Shown here piece after piece: positions 19,351-28,482 of a DNA stretch of 64,000 nt (positions are counted from its first letter, which is position 1; each line of letters opens with the position of its first letter). Position numbers and translations under genes: made by a program. Source of the DNA: Elusimicrobiota bacterium (GTDB lineage Bacteria; Elusimicrobiota; Elusimicrobia; FEN-1173); contig JADKCG010000004.1 of the NCBI GenBank assembly GCA_016714745.1, forward strand, positions 82,784 through 146,783, in the 5' to 3' direction. The notes under the pieces were generated by a model. That model did not search any database and had not been told where the DNA came from. It was given only the letters and a program-made list of their open reading frames with translations.

Positions 19351-20276
19351 GAACTGCTTTTTTTAAAACCTTAGAGGACTTGGCCGAGAAAGATCCTCGG
19401 ATCACTTTTATCACCGGCGATTTGGGATTCTCTGTTGTGGAAACCTACGCCCGCCGGTTCCCGAAACAGTTTTTGAACGCGGGGGTGGCTGAAGCGAATA
19501 TGACGGGGGTGGCGGTTGGTCTCGCTCTCTCGGGGAAAATTGTATTTACCTATTCCATTGGGAATTTCCCCACGCTTCGTTGTCTGGAACAGATTCGAAA
19601 CGACGCGTGCTATCACCGCGCCAACGTTAACGTTGTGAGCGTGGGCGGGGGCTTGAGTTACGGTGCGCTCGGAAGTTCCCATCATGCCACCGAAGACCTG
19701 GCCATTTTCCGTGTTTTGCCCGAGATGACGGTGGTTGCGCCATCCGACCCGGTGGAATCCGCCCTGGCCACTCGCGCCATTGTTCAGCACCCAGGGCCCT
19801 GTTTCCTTCGGTTGGGTAAAGCAGGGGAACCCACGCTCCATGACCCCGCCGTTTCGTTCACTCTGGGGAAATCCATTCGGATTCGTGATGGGGCCGACGT
19901 AACGCTCATTGGGACGGGGCCCATTGTGGCGACCTGCCTGCAAGCCGCTGACCGGTTGGCGGAAAAGGGGCTTTCCACGCGGGTGATCAGCATGCACACC
20001 CTTAAACCCCTCGACCGGGAGGCCATTTTAATGGCGGCACAGGAAACCTCGGCCATTCTGACCGTTGAAGAACACAGTGAGATTGGGGGGTTGGGGGGGG
20101 CGGTGGCGGAGGTCTTGGCCCAATCGGACGGCCCGCGGGTTCCTTTTCGGATTGTCGGTTTGCCGGACCGATTTTGCCGTGTGGTGGGCAACCATGATTA
20201 TTTGAAACAAATTTCAGGATTGACCGTTCAGGACATCGTCCGCGAAGCCGGGCGACTGATCGGACAGAAAGTGTGA
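19347..20276 (+). CDS. Transketolase, C-terminal subunit
   Basis: 309 residues covering the pyrimidine-binding and C-terminal domains: FITGDLGFSVVETYARRFP, NAGVAEANMTGVAVGLA (with the Glu that activates TPP), GGLSYGALGSSHHATEDLA and FRIVGLPDRFC. It pairs with the preceding N-terminal subunit to give one enzyme. GTG 19347 overlaps the previous stop; the end overlaps the aminotransferase gene by 4 bp. Confidence 0.85.
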   Translation: MRTAFFKTLEDLAEKDPRITFITGDLGFSVVETYARRFPKQFLNAGVAEANMTGVAVGLALSGKIVFTYSIGNFPTLRCLEQIRNDACYHRANVNVVSVGGGLSYGALGSSHHATEDLAIFRVLPEMTVVAPSDPVESALATRAIVQHPGPCFLRLGKAGEPTLHDPAVSFTLGKSIRIRDGADVTLIGTGPIVATCLQAADRLAEKGLSTRVISMHTLKPLDREAILMAAQETSAILTVEEHSEIGGLGGAVAEVLAQSDGPRVPFRIVGLPDRFCRVVGNHDYLKQISGLTVQDIVREAGRLIGQKV

Positions 20277-21445
20277 GGAGGGAGAGGGTGACGACACCGA
20301 AACAAGCGACGCAAGCACAGGCAATTCCCCGTCCTGAGACAGGGTATCGGGTGGCTTTTGTGAAACCCAAAGAACATTACCGTCGTCTTAAAAAAGAAAT
20401 TGACGGCGCTATTGGTGAATGTTTAACGGAAGGGGATCTGATCCATCGACGCCAACTCTTCGATTTCGAGAAACATTTGGCCGAGTATGTGGGCACCCGT
20501 TACGCCGTGGGCTTGAACAGTGGCTACCACGCCCTCCATTTTTCCCTTCTGGCCTGCGGGGTGGGACCGGGGGACGAAGTGATTACAGTGGCGCATACGT
20601 TTGCCGCGTCCGTCTCTGCCATTGTTCATTGCGGTGCCACGCCGGTTCTGGTGGATGTGGGAGAGGATTTTAATATGGATGTGGCATCTTTGGATCGGTA
20701 CATAACGCCCAAGACCAAAGCCATTATCCCCGTTCACTTGAACGGCCGTCTCTGCGATATGGAAGCCATTCAAAACCTCTGTAAGAAACGCGGCCTGCTT
20801 CTGATCGAGGACGCTTGCCAAGCCCTCGGGGCCACTTTTCAAGGGAAAATGGGAGGATCTTTTGGTCACGGGTGTTTCAGCTTCTATCCGTTCAAGGCCT
20901 TGGGAGGATTCGGCGACGGCGGAGCCATCACGACGAATGATCCCCATGTGGCGCGGGTGGCCACCTTGCTTCGCTATAACGGCGAAGACCGGGAGACGGG
21001 GGAGTTTCATTATCACGGATATACGGCTCTTTTGGACAATGTTCAAGCGGCTGTGTTGGACGTTAAACTGCGCCATTTTCCGAATTGGGTGGAACACCGA
21101 CGCCGGATGGCCGACCTTTACAAAAGCGAACTTGCGACGGTTTCTCAGGTTCGTGTTCCTCACTTTCCGGACCCCCGCTTTCGGGACAGTTTTCAAAACT
21201 ACGTGATCCGAGCCCAGGACCGGGATGCCTTACGGGCACACCTACGGCAAGAGGGGATTGAAACTTTGGTCAGTTGGGCCAAGCCCCTTTGGAAGCACCC
21301 CGCCCTTGGGTTGGGCGAACCGAAACTGCCGATGACGGAGGCGGTCTGTCGCGAAGTAATTTCACTTCCCATGAGCGCCGAAACGACAGAGGAGGACGTG
21401 ACGCTCACCTCCCGCGCCATCCGAAATTTCTATGCCCGTCAATAA
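20273..21445 (+). CDS. DegT/DnrJ/EryC1/StrS sugar aminotransferase
   Basis: 390 residues and the second member of this family in the locus. Landmarks: VGLNSGYHALHFSLLACGVG, GDEVITVAHTFAASVSAI, LIEDACQALGATF and FSFYPFKALGGFGDGGAITT with the PLP lysine near residue 208. It is preceded by the split transketolase, so a keto sugar made or rearranged there may be its substrate (inference). The start is GTG 20273 or GTG 20288. The end overlaps the next gene by 14 bp. Confidence 0.85.
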   Translation: MRRERVTTPKQATQAQAIPRPETGYRVAFVKPKEHYRRLKKEIDGAIGECLTEGDLIHRRQLFDFEKHLAEYVGTRYAVGLNSGYHALHFSLLACGVGPGDEVITVAHTFAASVSAIVHCGATPVLVDVGEDFNMDVASLDRYITPKTKAIIPVHLNGRLCDMEAIQNLCKKRGLLLIEDACQALGATFQGKMGGSFGHGCFSFYPFKALGGFGDGGAITTNDPHVARVATLLRYNGEDRETGEFHYHGYTALLDNVQAAVLDVKLRHFPNWVEHRRRMADLYKSELATVSQVRVPHFPDPRFRDSFQNYVIRAQDRDALRAHLRQEGIETLVSWAKPLWKHPALGLGEPKLPMTEAVCREVISLPMSAETTEEDVTLTSRAIRNFYARQ

Positions 21446-22610
21446 ATCAAGGCTTGGAGTCAGTCAACGGTGCGAGGCGGTTTCCCAGTCAGAGATTCGC
21501 GCCATGTCCGTGGAATGTGAAAAACACGGCGGCATCAATCTCGCCCAAGGGGTGTGCGATGTCCCCCTGCCCGACCCCGTTCGATGGGGGGCACAAAAAG
21601 CCATCGATGAAGGGTGCAACACCTACACGCGGCATGATGGTTTAGCCGAATTGAGAACGGCCATCGCCGGGAAGGTCAAGACCTTTAACGGGATCACCTG
21701 TGACCCGGAAACCGAGGTGGTCGTGACGAGCGGATCCACGGGGGCATTTATGTCCGCCTGCATGGCTCTGTTGGACCCCGGGGACGAAGTGATTCTTTTT
21801 GAGCCCACGTATGGATACCACGTAACGACACTTTTGTCCGTGGGGGTGACCCCTGTGTACGTGACTCTGCGCGGACGAGAATGGAACTTTTCGCCAGAAG
21901 ATTTGAAGCGGGTTCTCACGGAGAGAACCAAGGGGATTTTGGTCAATACTCCCGCCAATCCCTCCGGCAAAGTGTTCACTTTTGAGGAACTTTCTTGGAT
22001 TGCCGACTTCGCTCAAGAAAATGACCTGTTCGTTTTTACCGACGAAATTTACGAGTATATCGTGTATGGTGGAGGCAAGCACATTAGCCCTGCGACCCTT
22101 CCCGGAATGGCCGAGCGGACCATTACGATTTCTGGTTATTCCAAAACATTTAGTATCACCGGATGGCGGGTGGGCTATTGCGTGGCCAACCGGAGATGGG
22201 CCCAGATGATCGGTTACATGCACGATCTGGTATACGTCTGCGCCCCCGCCCCACTGCAGAGGGGGGTCGCCGACGGAATTGTGGCCTTGTCAAAATCGGA
22301 CTATTACGCAAAGCTCTTGGCCGACCTGACGGAAAAACGGGAGCTCATTTGTCGAACGCTCGGCGGCGTGGGGCTGATCCCCCACGTGCCGGCCGGGGCG
22401 TACTATGTGTTGGCCGATGTGTCTCGCTTAACGGGTTCGACAAGCAAAGAAAGAGCCATGGGTCTTTTGCGTCAAACAGGGGTGGCTTGTGTGCCGGGCG
22501 AAGCTTTTTTTAACGACCCGTCGGATGGATTTCAGTTGGCCCGGTTCTGTTTTGCCAAAACCACATCAGATCTTAAAGAAGCTTGCCAACGTTTGTCCCG
22601 CCTGGTGTAA
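21432..22610 (+). CDS. Class I/II PLP aminotransferase
   Basis: 392 residues, aspartate/aromatic aminotransferase fold. Visible motifs: NLAQGVCDVPLPDP, VVTSGSTGAFMSA, ILVNTPANPSGKVF, VFTDEIYEYIVYGG and the PLP lysine in SGYSKTFSITGWRVGY (about residue 239). The closest guess is a broad aspartate-type or kynurenine-aminotransferase-like enzyme. Unlike the DegT enzymes nearby it acts on amino/keto acids, so it may supply an amino donor or make an amino-acid substituent of the glycan; this is inference from position only. Confidence 0.75.
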   Translation: MPVNKSRLGVSQRCEAVSQSEIRAMSVECEKHGGINLAQGVCDVPLPDPVRWGAQKAIDEGCNTYTRHDGLAELRTAIAGKVKTFNGITCDPETEVVVTSGSTGAFMSACMALLDPGDEVILFEPTYGYHVTTLLSVGVTPVYVTLRGREWNFSPEDLKRVLTERTKGILVNTPANPSGKVFTFEELSWIADFAQENDLFVFTDEIYEYIVYGGGKHISPATLPGMAERTITISGYSKTFSITGWRVGYCVANRRWAQMIGYMHDLVYVCAPAPLQRGVADGIVALSKSDYYAKLLADLTEKRELICRTLGGVGLIPHVPAGAYYVLADVSRLTGSTSKERAMGLLRQTGVACVPGEAFFNDPSDGFQLARFCFAKTTSDLKEACQRLSRLV

Positions 22611-22620
22611 GAGATACGGC

Positions 22621-23391
22621 ATGACATCTTTTGAAAGCGTCACCGAAGTGGAAGGCGGTTGGGCCTCCCAAGAACAGGTGGCCATGATCGCGTCCCGCTA
22701 TCGACTGGCGGCAAATCTTGCCTCTGGGAAAGACGTTTTAGAGGTGGCGTGTGGGTCGGGGCGTGGTCTTTCCACTTTAGGCCAAAGAGCGCGGCGGGTG
22801 GTGGCTGGGGATTTGATGGAATCCCTTTTGGCGGGGGCCCAACGGCACTATCGGGGCCGATATCCGCTGGTCCGTTTTGATGCCATGCATTTGCCCTTTC
22901 GGGATCAATCTTTTGACGTCGTAGTCCTCTTCGAAGCCCTCTATTATATTCCCCAGGCCTCCCAATTCGTTCGGGAGGCCAAACGAATCCTTCGTCCCGG
23001 AGGAGCCCTTTTGATCTCGAGTGTAAATTGCGATTGGTCTGGTTTTAACCCTAGCCCGTTTAGCGTCCAATATTATAATGCGGCAACCCTGGTGGGATTA
23101 TTGTCAGCCGAAGGGATGTTGTGTGAGCCCATTTCAGCCGGGTTTCCTGCTGTGTCGAACGGTTTGCGCGCGTCCCTCATTTCAAAATTAAAAAAAATGG
23201 CTGTGGCTCTCCGCTTGATCCCCAAAACCATGAAGGGGAAAGTCCTTTTGAAAAGAATCTTCTTTGGAAAATTGATCCGTTTGACCGCGGAATTGGACCC
23301 CGCCATTCCTGCCGTCCCTCCTGTGATTCCTTTGGAAAACAAAACTCATGAATATAAAATCATCTACGCCGTGGCTCGGAAACCCGCGTGA
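22621..23391 (+). CDS. Class I SAM-dependent methyltransferase
   Basis: 256 residues. Motif I is LEVACGSGRGLSTLG (about residues 41-55); VVAGDLMESLLAGA and FDVVVLFEALYYIPQ follow, and the post-motif region has LRPGGALLISSVNCDWSGF. Fits the Methyltransf_11 family. I chose ATG 22621, ten bases after the previous stop. Its stop overlaps the epimerase start (GTGATG). Substrate unknown; it is one of six methyltransferase-like genes in the polysaccharide locus. Confidence 0.8.
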   Translation: MTSFESVTEVEGGWASQEQVAMIASRYRLAANLASGKDVLEVACGSGRGLSTLGQRARRVVAGDLMESLLAGAQRHYRGRYPLVRFDAMHLPFRDQSFDVVVLFEALYYIPQASQFVREAKRILRPGGALLISSVNCDWSGFNPSPFSVQYYNAATLVGLLSAEGMLCEPISAGFPAVSNGLRASLISKLKKMAVALRLIPKTMKGKVLLKRIFFGKLIRLTAELDPAIPAVPPVIPLENKTHEYKIIYAVARKPA

Positions 23392-24311
23392 TGCGTATTT
23401 TAGTGACGGGCGGAGCGGGGTTTATTGGGTCTCATGTGGTGGATGCCTTTGTGGCCCGAGGTCATCGCGTGACGGTGGTGGACGATTTTTCGACGGGCCG
23501 AAAGGCCAACCTGAACCCGAAGGCGCGCCTTGTTAGATCCGATATCCGAGACACCTCCCTTTCTCGTCTGTTCAAAAAGGAGCGGTTCGATTTGGTGAAC
23601 CATCATGCGGCCCAGCTGGACGTTCGAAAAAGCGTGAGCGACCCCCTATTCGATGCCAGTGTCAATGTCTTTGGGCTTATAAATCTTTTGGAACTTTCCC
23701 GACTGAATAAAGTGAAAAAATTTGTTTTTGCCGCCTCAGGCGGCACCTATTACGGTGAATGTGACCAGCCGGCGCGGGAGGAGTCCCCGGCCCAGCCGCT
23801 CTCCCCTTATGGCGTTACTAAATTGGCGGGCGAACATTACGTTCGGGCCTACGGCGCGCTCCATGGATTGAAATTTACCGTCCTGCGTTATGGCAATGTG
23901 TATGGTCCTCGGCAAGATCCCCACGGAGAAGCCGGGGTGGTGGCCATTTTTTGCCAGCGGTTACTGGCGCGGGAGACCGCCTTTATCTACGGGAATGGAA
24001 AACAACAACGGGATTACGTCTTTGTGGGAGATGTGGCTCGGGCGAACGTGGCCGCTCTTGCGAAAGCCAATGGGGAGGCAATCAATATTGGCACGGGGAA
24101 GGCGACGGATGTGAACCGTTTGTTTAAGATCTTAAACGCGTGTCATGGAAAGCCTTCCCCCGTGGAACACAAGCCTCCTCGGACGGGAGAACTTTTTCGA
24201 AGCGTCTTGGCTGTGTCCAAAGCGGCCAGGGTGTTGGGGTGGAAACCCACCGTTTCATTGGAAGAGGGGTTGGCCGAAACCTATCGTCACATTTGCGCTG
24301 AACGGAAATGA
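23391..24311 (+). CDS. NAD-dependent sugar epimerase/dehydratase (extended SDR)
   Basis: 306 residues of the extended short-chain dehydrogenase family. The NAD-binding GGAGFIGSHVVDAF is at the N-terminus, the catalytic triad is visible as Ser in AASGGTYYG and Tyr/Lys in SPYGVTKLAGEHY, and RYGNVYGPRQDPHGEAGV is the substrate-side motif of UDP-glucose 4-epimerase and related enzymes. It should interconvert or dehydrate a nucleotide sugar. It overlaps both neighbours by a few bases, so it belongs to the same operon. Confidence 0.85.
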   Translation: MRILVTGGAGFIGSHVVDAFVARGHRVTVVDDFSTGRKANLNPKARLVRSDIRDTSLSRLFKKERFDLVNHHAAQLDVRKSVSDPLFDASVNVFGLINLLELSRLNKVKKFVFAASGGTYYGECDQPAREESPAQPLSPYGVTKLAGEHYVRAYGALHGLKFTVLRYGNVYGPRQDPHGEAGVVAIFCQRLLARETAFIYGNGKQQRDYVFVGDVARANVAALAKANGEAINIGTGKATDVNRLFKILNACHGKPSPVEHKPPRTGELFRSVLAVSKAARVLGWKPTVSLEEGLAETYRHICAERK

Positions 24312-24868
24312 GTTCCCCCGCCGTCTTTTTGGATCGGGACGGGACGTTGAACGTTGAAAAAGACTATGTGTATCGCTATGAAGATTGGGAATGGGTCCCT
24401 GGCGCCGTCGAGGGGATGAGGAAATTGAGGGGCTTGGGTTTCCGGTTAGTGGTGGTATCAAATCAATCGGGGATAGCCCGTGGTTATTTTGGAATCTCTG
24501 ATGTGCGGGCCCTCCATGATCAGGTGGCACGAGATCTTCTTGACAAGGGAATTGAGGTGGCGGGTTTTTATTTTTGCCCCCACGGGCCGGGGGAAGGGTG
24601 TGATTGCCGAAAACCTCGACCCGGACTAATCCTCCAAGCCGAAAAGGATTTAAAAATCGATCTTGCCCACTCTTATATGGTGGGCGATAAGCGCATTGAT
24701 GTTCAAGCGGCCCAAGCCGCTGGGGTTCATCCAATCCTTGTGGGCACGGGTTATGGGGAAAAAGAGAGGGCCACCCTTCCCAAGGGTGTCCCCTTTGTGC
24801 CCGATTTGGTCGCCGCCGCCCGACAGATAGAGAAAGCACATAAAACCGACTGCAAAACGGCGTTTTAG
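24308..24868 (+). CDS. gmhB: D-glycero-D-manno-heptose-1,7-bisphosphate 7-phosphatase-like (GmhB)
   Basis: 186 residues, HAD superfamily. The nucleophile motif is FLDRDGTLN, motif II VVSNQSGIARGYF, the zinc-binding loop CPHGPGEGCDCRKPRPG and the acidic motif MVGDKRIDVQAA. This arrangement, including the zinc loop, is that of GmhB and the related HisB N-terminal phosphatase. GmhB makes the heptose monophosphate used for ADP- or GDP-heptose; the other heptose genes are not in the window. It is the last gene before a terminator-like hairpin. Confidence 0.8.
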   Translation: MSSPAVFLDRDGTLNVEKDYVYRYEDWEWVPGAVEGMRKLRGLGFRLVVVSNQSGIARGYFGISDVRALHDQVARDLLDKGIEVAGFYFCPHGPGEGCDCRKPRPGLILQAEKDLKIDLAHSYMVGDKRIDVQAAQAAGVHPILVGTGYGEKERATLPKGVPFVPDLVAAARQIEKAHKTDCKTAF

Positions 24869-24888
24869 AATTGCTACAATTCTTTTTT
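24867..24888 (+). terminator. Intrinsic terminator after the polysaccharide locus
   Basis: A 7-bp stem AGAATTG / CAATTCT with a 3-base loop is followed by six T residues. It starts inside the stop codon of the phosphatase gene. The stem is AT-rich, so it may be leaky. Confidence 0.6.
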
Positions 24889-24919
24889 CGATTTGATATA
24901 TCACTTAAGGAGAGTCGAC

Positions 24920-26089
24920 ATGCGCCGTGACAAATACGTATTTACTTCCGAGTCTGTGACGGAAGGGCACCCCGATAAGGTGTGCGACCAAATTTCGGAT
25001 GCGGTTTTGGATGCGATTCTGAAAGAGGATCCCATGGGGCGTGTGGCGTGTGAGTCGTTTGTGACGACCGGGCTTGTGGTGGTTGGCGGCGAAATTACCA
25101 CCAATACCTGGGTGGATGTGCCGTCGCTTGTTCGGTCTGTTATCGCCGAGATCGGCTACACTGATCGTCGGTTTGGGTTTGATTCGGCCAGTTGCGGGGT
25201 TTTGAACGCGATTGGGCGGCAGTCGCCCGACATTTCCCAAGGGGTGGACACCGGCGGCGCCGGGGACCAGGGACTCATGGTGGGGTTTGCCTGCGATGAG
25301 ACCAAAGAACTCATGCCCACGCCCATCAGTCTTGCCCACAATTTGACGCGGCGGTTGGCGGAAGCGCGAAAAAAGAAAATCCTTCCCTATCTTGGGCCCG
25401 ACGGAAAATCCCAGGTGACGGTGGAATACGAAGATGGGCACCCCCGTCGCATCGACGCGGTGGTCATTTCAAGCCAGCACGATGTGTCCATCCTTGATCG
25501 TTCGGGGAAGAAAATCACGAACGCGTCGCGGGAAGAAATGATTGAAAAAATCATCCTCCCCGTGCTTCCCAAGCACATGTTGGATAAGCAGACGAAGTTT
25601 TACGTGAACCCCACGGGGAAATTTGTCGTGGGCGGGCCCGAGGGCGATACGGGGGTCACCGGGCGAAAAATTATTGTGGACACCTACGGCGGGTGGGCTC
25701 CTCACGGGGGCGGCGCGTTCAGCGGCAAAGATCCCACCAAAGTGGACCGCTCCGCCTGCTACATGGCGCGCCACGTGGCAAAAAATATTGTGGCCGCAGG
25801 GTTGGCCAAGCAATGCACCGTTCAATTGGCGTATGCCATTGGCGTAGCCGATCCGGTCAGCGTGATGGTGGATACCCACGGAACGGGCCAGGTGCCGGAG
25901 TCGAAATTGGTGGCGCTCGTTCGCGATGTTTTTCCCTTAACGCCTCGGGGCATCATCGACTATCTCAAACTGCGTCGGCCGTTCTATAAAAAGACGGCGT
26001 CCTACGGCCATTTCGGTCGGGAAGACGCGGATTTCTATTGGGAAAAAACAAACAAAGCCGCCGAATTGAAAAAAGGCGCGAAGGCTTAA
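24920..26089 (+). CDS. metK: S-adenosylmethionine synthetase
   Basis: 389 residues of full family length. ATP and methionine condense to SAM; the signature segments are GHPDKVCDQISDAVLDA, GAGDQGLMVGFACDE (the family hexapeptide region) and GGGAFSGKDPTKVDRSA. Start ATG 24920 with AAGGAG seven bases before it. ahcY follows three bases later, so the two make a SAM-use-and-recycle pair, which suits a region with many methyltransferases. No SAM riboswitch structure is evident in the short leader. Confidence 0.97.
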   Translation: MRRDKYVFTSESVTEGHPDKVCDQISDAVLDAILKEDPMGRVACESFVTTGLVVVGGEITTNTWVDVPSLVRSVIAEIGYTDRRFGFDSASCGVLNAIGRQSPDISQGVDTGGAGDQGLMVGFACDETKELMPTPISLAHNLTRRLAEARKKKILPYLGPDGKSQVTVEYEDGHPRRIDAVVISSQHDVSILDRSGKKITNASREEMIEKIILPVLPKHMLDKQTKFYVNPTGKFVVGGPEGDTGVTGRKIIVDTYGGWAPHGGGAFSGKDPTKVDRSACYMARHVAKNIVAAGLAKQCTVQLAYAIGVADPVSVMVDTHGTGQVPESKLVALVRDVFPLTPRGIIDYLKLRRPFYKKTASYGHFGREDADFYWEKTNKAAELKKGAKA

Positions 26090-26092
26090 TCC

Positions 26093-27349
26093 ATGAAATA
26101 CGACGTCAAAGATATTCGTCTTGCCAATGCGGGGGAGAACCTCATCACGTGGGCGGAACGGGAAATGCCGGTCCTTCGTCTGATTAAGGCACGGTTTAAA
26201 AAACAGAAACCGTTCAAGAATATTCGCATGGCCTGCTGTCTCCATGTCACGACGGAGACCGCCAACTTGGCGATCACCTTAAAGGAAGGCGGCGCCGATG
26301 TGGTTTTGTGCGCGTCCAACCCGCTTTCCACCCAGGACGAGGTGGCCGCGGCGTTGGTGAAAAAGCACGGAATCCGGACCTATGCCATCAAAGGCGAAGA
26401 CAACAAAACCTATTACAAACACATCTATGCCGCGTTGGACCATCGGCCGCAAATCACCATGGACGACGGAGCCGACGTGGTGGGTGTTCTCCATAAAGAG
26501 CGGCGGAACCAGCTCCCGGACGTGATCGGCGGGACGGAAGAGACCACGACCGGCGTGATCCGTTTGCGCGCCATGGAAAAAGACGGGGTGTTGGAATATC
26601 CCATCATTGCGGTGAACGATGCGTTGACGAAACATATGTTTGATAACCGGTATGGGACCGGGCAGTCCACGTTGGACGGTGTTATACGCGCCACCAACGT
26701 TCTTTTTGCCGGTAAAACGGTTGTGGTCGCCGGTTACGGTTGGTGTGGTCGTGGGGTGGCCAGCCGTTCGAAAGGAATGGGTGCCCATGTGATCGTGACG
26801 GAAGTGGATCCGTTCCGGGCCCTCGAAGCCATGATGGACGGGTTCGTCGTTATGCCCATGGGCCAGGCGGCGGCGGTGGGGGACATCTTTATTACCGTCA
26901 CGGGCGATATTGGCGTCCTTCGTGCCGAACATTTCAAAAAAATGAAAGACGGCGCGATTCTCGCCAATTCCGGCCACTTCAATGTGGAAATTGACATCCC
27001 CGCTCTCGCCAAACTGGCGAACAAGAAACGGCAAGCACGTCCCTATGTGGACGAATACACGCTTCCCGGCGGGCGCCGGGTTCACGTGCTGGGGGAAGGA
27101 CGTCTGATCAACTTGACCTCCGCCGAAGGCCATCCGGCGAGCGTGATGGACATGTCGTTCGCGAACCAAGCGCTCTGCGCCGAGTACATGGTCAAGAACG
27201 CCAAGGGCCTCGCCAAGAAGGTTCACAGCGTTCCTGTTGAAATCGATCGCAACATCGCCCGGCTGAAATTGGCCGCCATGGGAGTTGGGATGGACACGCT
27301 CACCCCGGAACAGGTGAAATATCTGGCGTCTTGGCAGGAAGGGACCTGA
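26093..27349 (+). CDS. ahcY: Adenosylhomocysteinase
   Basis: 418 residues. It hydrolyses S-adenosylhomocysteine to adenosine and homocysteine. Visible are the substrate domain (CLHVTTETANLAITLKEGG, DDGADVVGVLHKE, GGTEETTTGVIRL), the NAD-binding GYGWCGRGVASRSKGMGA near residue 218, and NSGHFNVEID. The C-terminus ends near the usual KxxxY region: LTPEQVKYLASWQ. It follows metK directly and probably shares its transcript. Confidence 0.97.
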   Translation: MKYDVKDIRLANAGENLITWAEREMPVLRLIKARFKKQKPFKNIRMACCLHVTTETANLAITLKEGGADVVLCASNPLSTQDEVAAALVKKHGIRTYAIKGEDNKTYYKHIYAALDHRPQITMDDGADVVGVLHKERRNQLPDVIGGTEETTTGVIRLRAMEKDGVLEYPIIAVNDALTKHMFDNRYGTGQSTLDGVIRATNVLFAGKTVVVAGYGWCGRGVASRSKGMGAHVIVTEVDPFRALEAMMDGFVVMPMGQAAAVGDIFITVTGDIGVLRAEHFKKMKDGAILANSGHFNVEIDIPALAKLANKKRQARPYVDEYTLPGGRRVHVLGEGRLINLTSAEGHPASVMDMSFANQALCAEYMVKNAKGLAKKVHSVPVEIDRNIARLKLAAMGVGMDTLTPEQVKYLASWQEGT

Positions 27350-27702
27350 CGTTATTTCGTTCCTGCTCTGAAAGTCTTCTGGTTGCCCCATGGATGGGGC
27401 ATTCTGACCAACGCCGGAGAGTGCCTCGCTCGGGAACGATGGGTTCTATTCTCTTGTGACAGCCCATTCCCTGGCAGGTCAATTCTTATGAAAGAAAAAC
27501 CACTGAATGAAGAGCCCGACGCGGAAACCCAAGCGGTCCGGTTCGAAGGGAGGGGAAGCCGAACTCACATCGGATCTCTCTTCGCCTGTCCGTGTTTTGG
27601 GTGGAATCCTAACGGCGATGGGATGACCTGGGTTTCGTTCGCTTCCACGCCGTTTTATTCGTGGCGCGGTCGGTTTTTGCCGGGTTGACCGGTCATTCGA
27701 AT
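27350..27702 (+). other. Gap without a supported gene; possible decayed small membrane ORF
   Basis: About 350 bases between ahcY and hisF. A short frame from ATG 27488 begins MKEKPLNEEPDAETQ, and with two frame changes the text continues as EAELTSDLSSPVRVLGGIL and SFARFHAVLFVARSVFAGL, which reads like a small one-helix membrane protein that is broken. None of the single frames is convincing. I see no terminator or RNA gene. Confidence 0.35.
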
Positions 27703-28482
27703 ATGCGGAATGGGCTCACACGCCGAATCATCCCCTGTCTTGACGTAAACGCGGGGAGGGTTGTCAAAGGCACAAAGTTCCTCAATCTTCGGGACGCCGG
27801 CGATCCGGTCGCCGTGGCAGAACGATACAACCGGGAAGGCGCCGACGAAGTGGTGTTTTTGGACATCACAGCATCGTCAGACAAGCGGCCCATCTTGCTC
27901 GATGTGGTTCGTCGCACCGCGGAAACGGTCTTTATTCCGCTGACCGTGGGGGGCGGGGTTCGCGGCCTGGACGACATTCGTCTTTTGTTGAACGCCGGGG
28001 CAGACAAAGTCTCCATCAACACGGCAGGGGTTCAGAGGCCCGCCTTTTTTGTGGAAGCGTCTCGTCGGTTTGGGGCCCAGTGCATCGTGGCGGCGATTGA
28101 TGCCAAGCGGCAGGGGACCGGTTGGGAGGTTTTTATTCACGGGGGGCGCACGCCCACCGGGCTCAATGTGGTGGCTTGGGCGAAAGAAGTGGAACGGCGG
28201 GGAGCGGGAGAAATATTGTTGACCAGCATGGACGCCGACGGCACGAAAGCCGGGTACGATGAGGTTCTGTTGAAAGCGGTTTGTCGGGCGGTGGGCGTGC
28301 CCGTGATCGCCTCGGGCGGTGCGGGGAAGGCCGCCCATTTCTTTGATGCGTTTCGTTCGGGGGCTGATGCGGCGTTGGCGGCTTCTTTGTTTCATTTTAA
28401 AGAATTGGAAATTTCGGATCTTAAATGGTATTTGCGCCGACGCGGCGTTCCCATACGAATCGAAGGAAGGAGGACGGCATGA
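27703..28482 (+). CDS. hisF: Imidazole glycerol phosphate synthase, cyclase subunit
   Basis: 259 residues, (beta/alpha)8 barrel. The N-terminal IIPCLDVNAGRVVKGTKF carries the first catalytic Asp, and LTVGGGVRGLDDIRLLL, LTSMDADGTKAGYD and VIASGGAGKAAHFFDAF are the phosphate-binding and second-Asp segments. It works with HisH, encoded far away at 63095. Start ATG 27703; the end overlaps hisI by ATGA. Confidence 0.95.
   Translation: MRNGLTRRIIPCLDVNAGRVVKGTKFLNLRDAGDPVAVAERYNREGADEVVFLDITASSDKRPILLDVVRRTAETVFIPLTVGGGVRGLDDIRLLLNAGADKVSINTAGVQRPAFFVEASRRFGAQCIVAAIDAKRQGTGWEVFIHGGRTPTGLNVVAWAKEVERRGAGEILLTSMDADGTKAGYDEVLLKAVCRAVGVPVIASGGAGKAAHFFDAFRSGADAALAASLFHFKELEISDLKWYLRRRGVPIRIEGRRTA

Noticed and set aside
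11936..20100. G tracts of 7-8 bases in several intact genes (for example near 11937, 12307 and 20093)
   Set aside because: They fall on Gly codons in intact frames and are common across the window, so they do not by themselves indicate phase variation. Only the G11 run at 5502 stands out.
1..24868. A defence island or phage region
   Set aside because: No integrase, phage structural or restriction genes were found; the genes all fit polysaccharide assembly.
24889..24919. SAM riboswitch before metK
   Set aside because: The leader after the terminator is only about 30 bases and shows no such fold.
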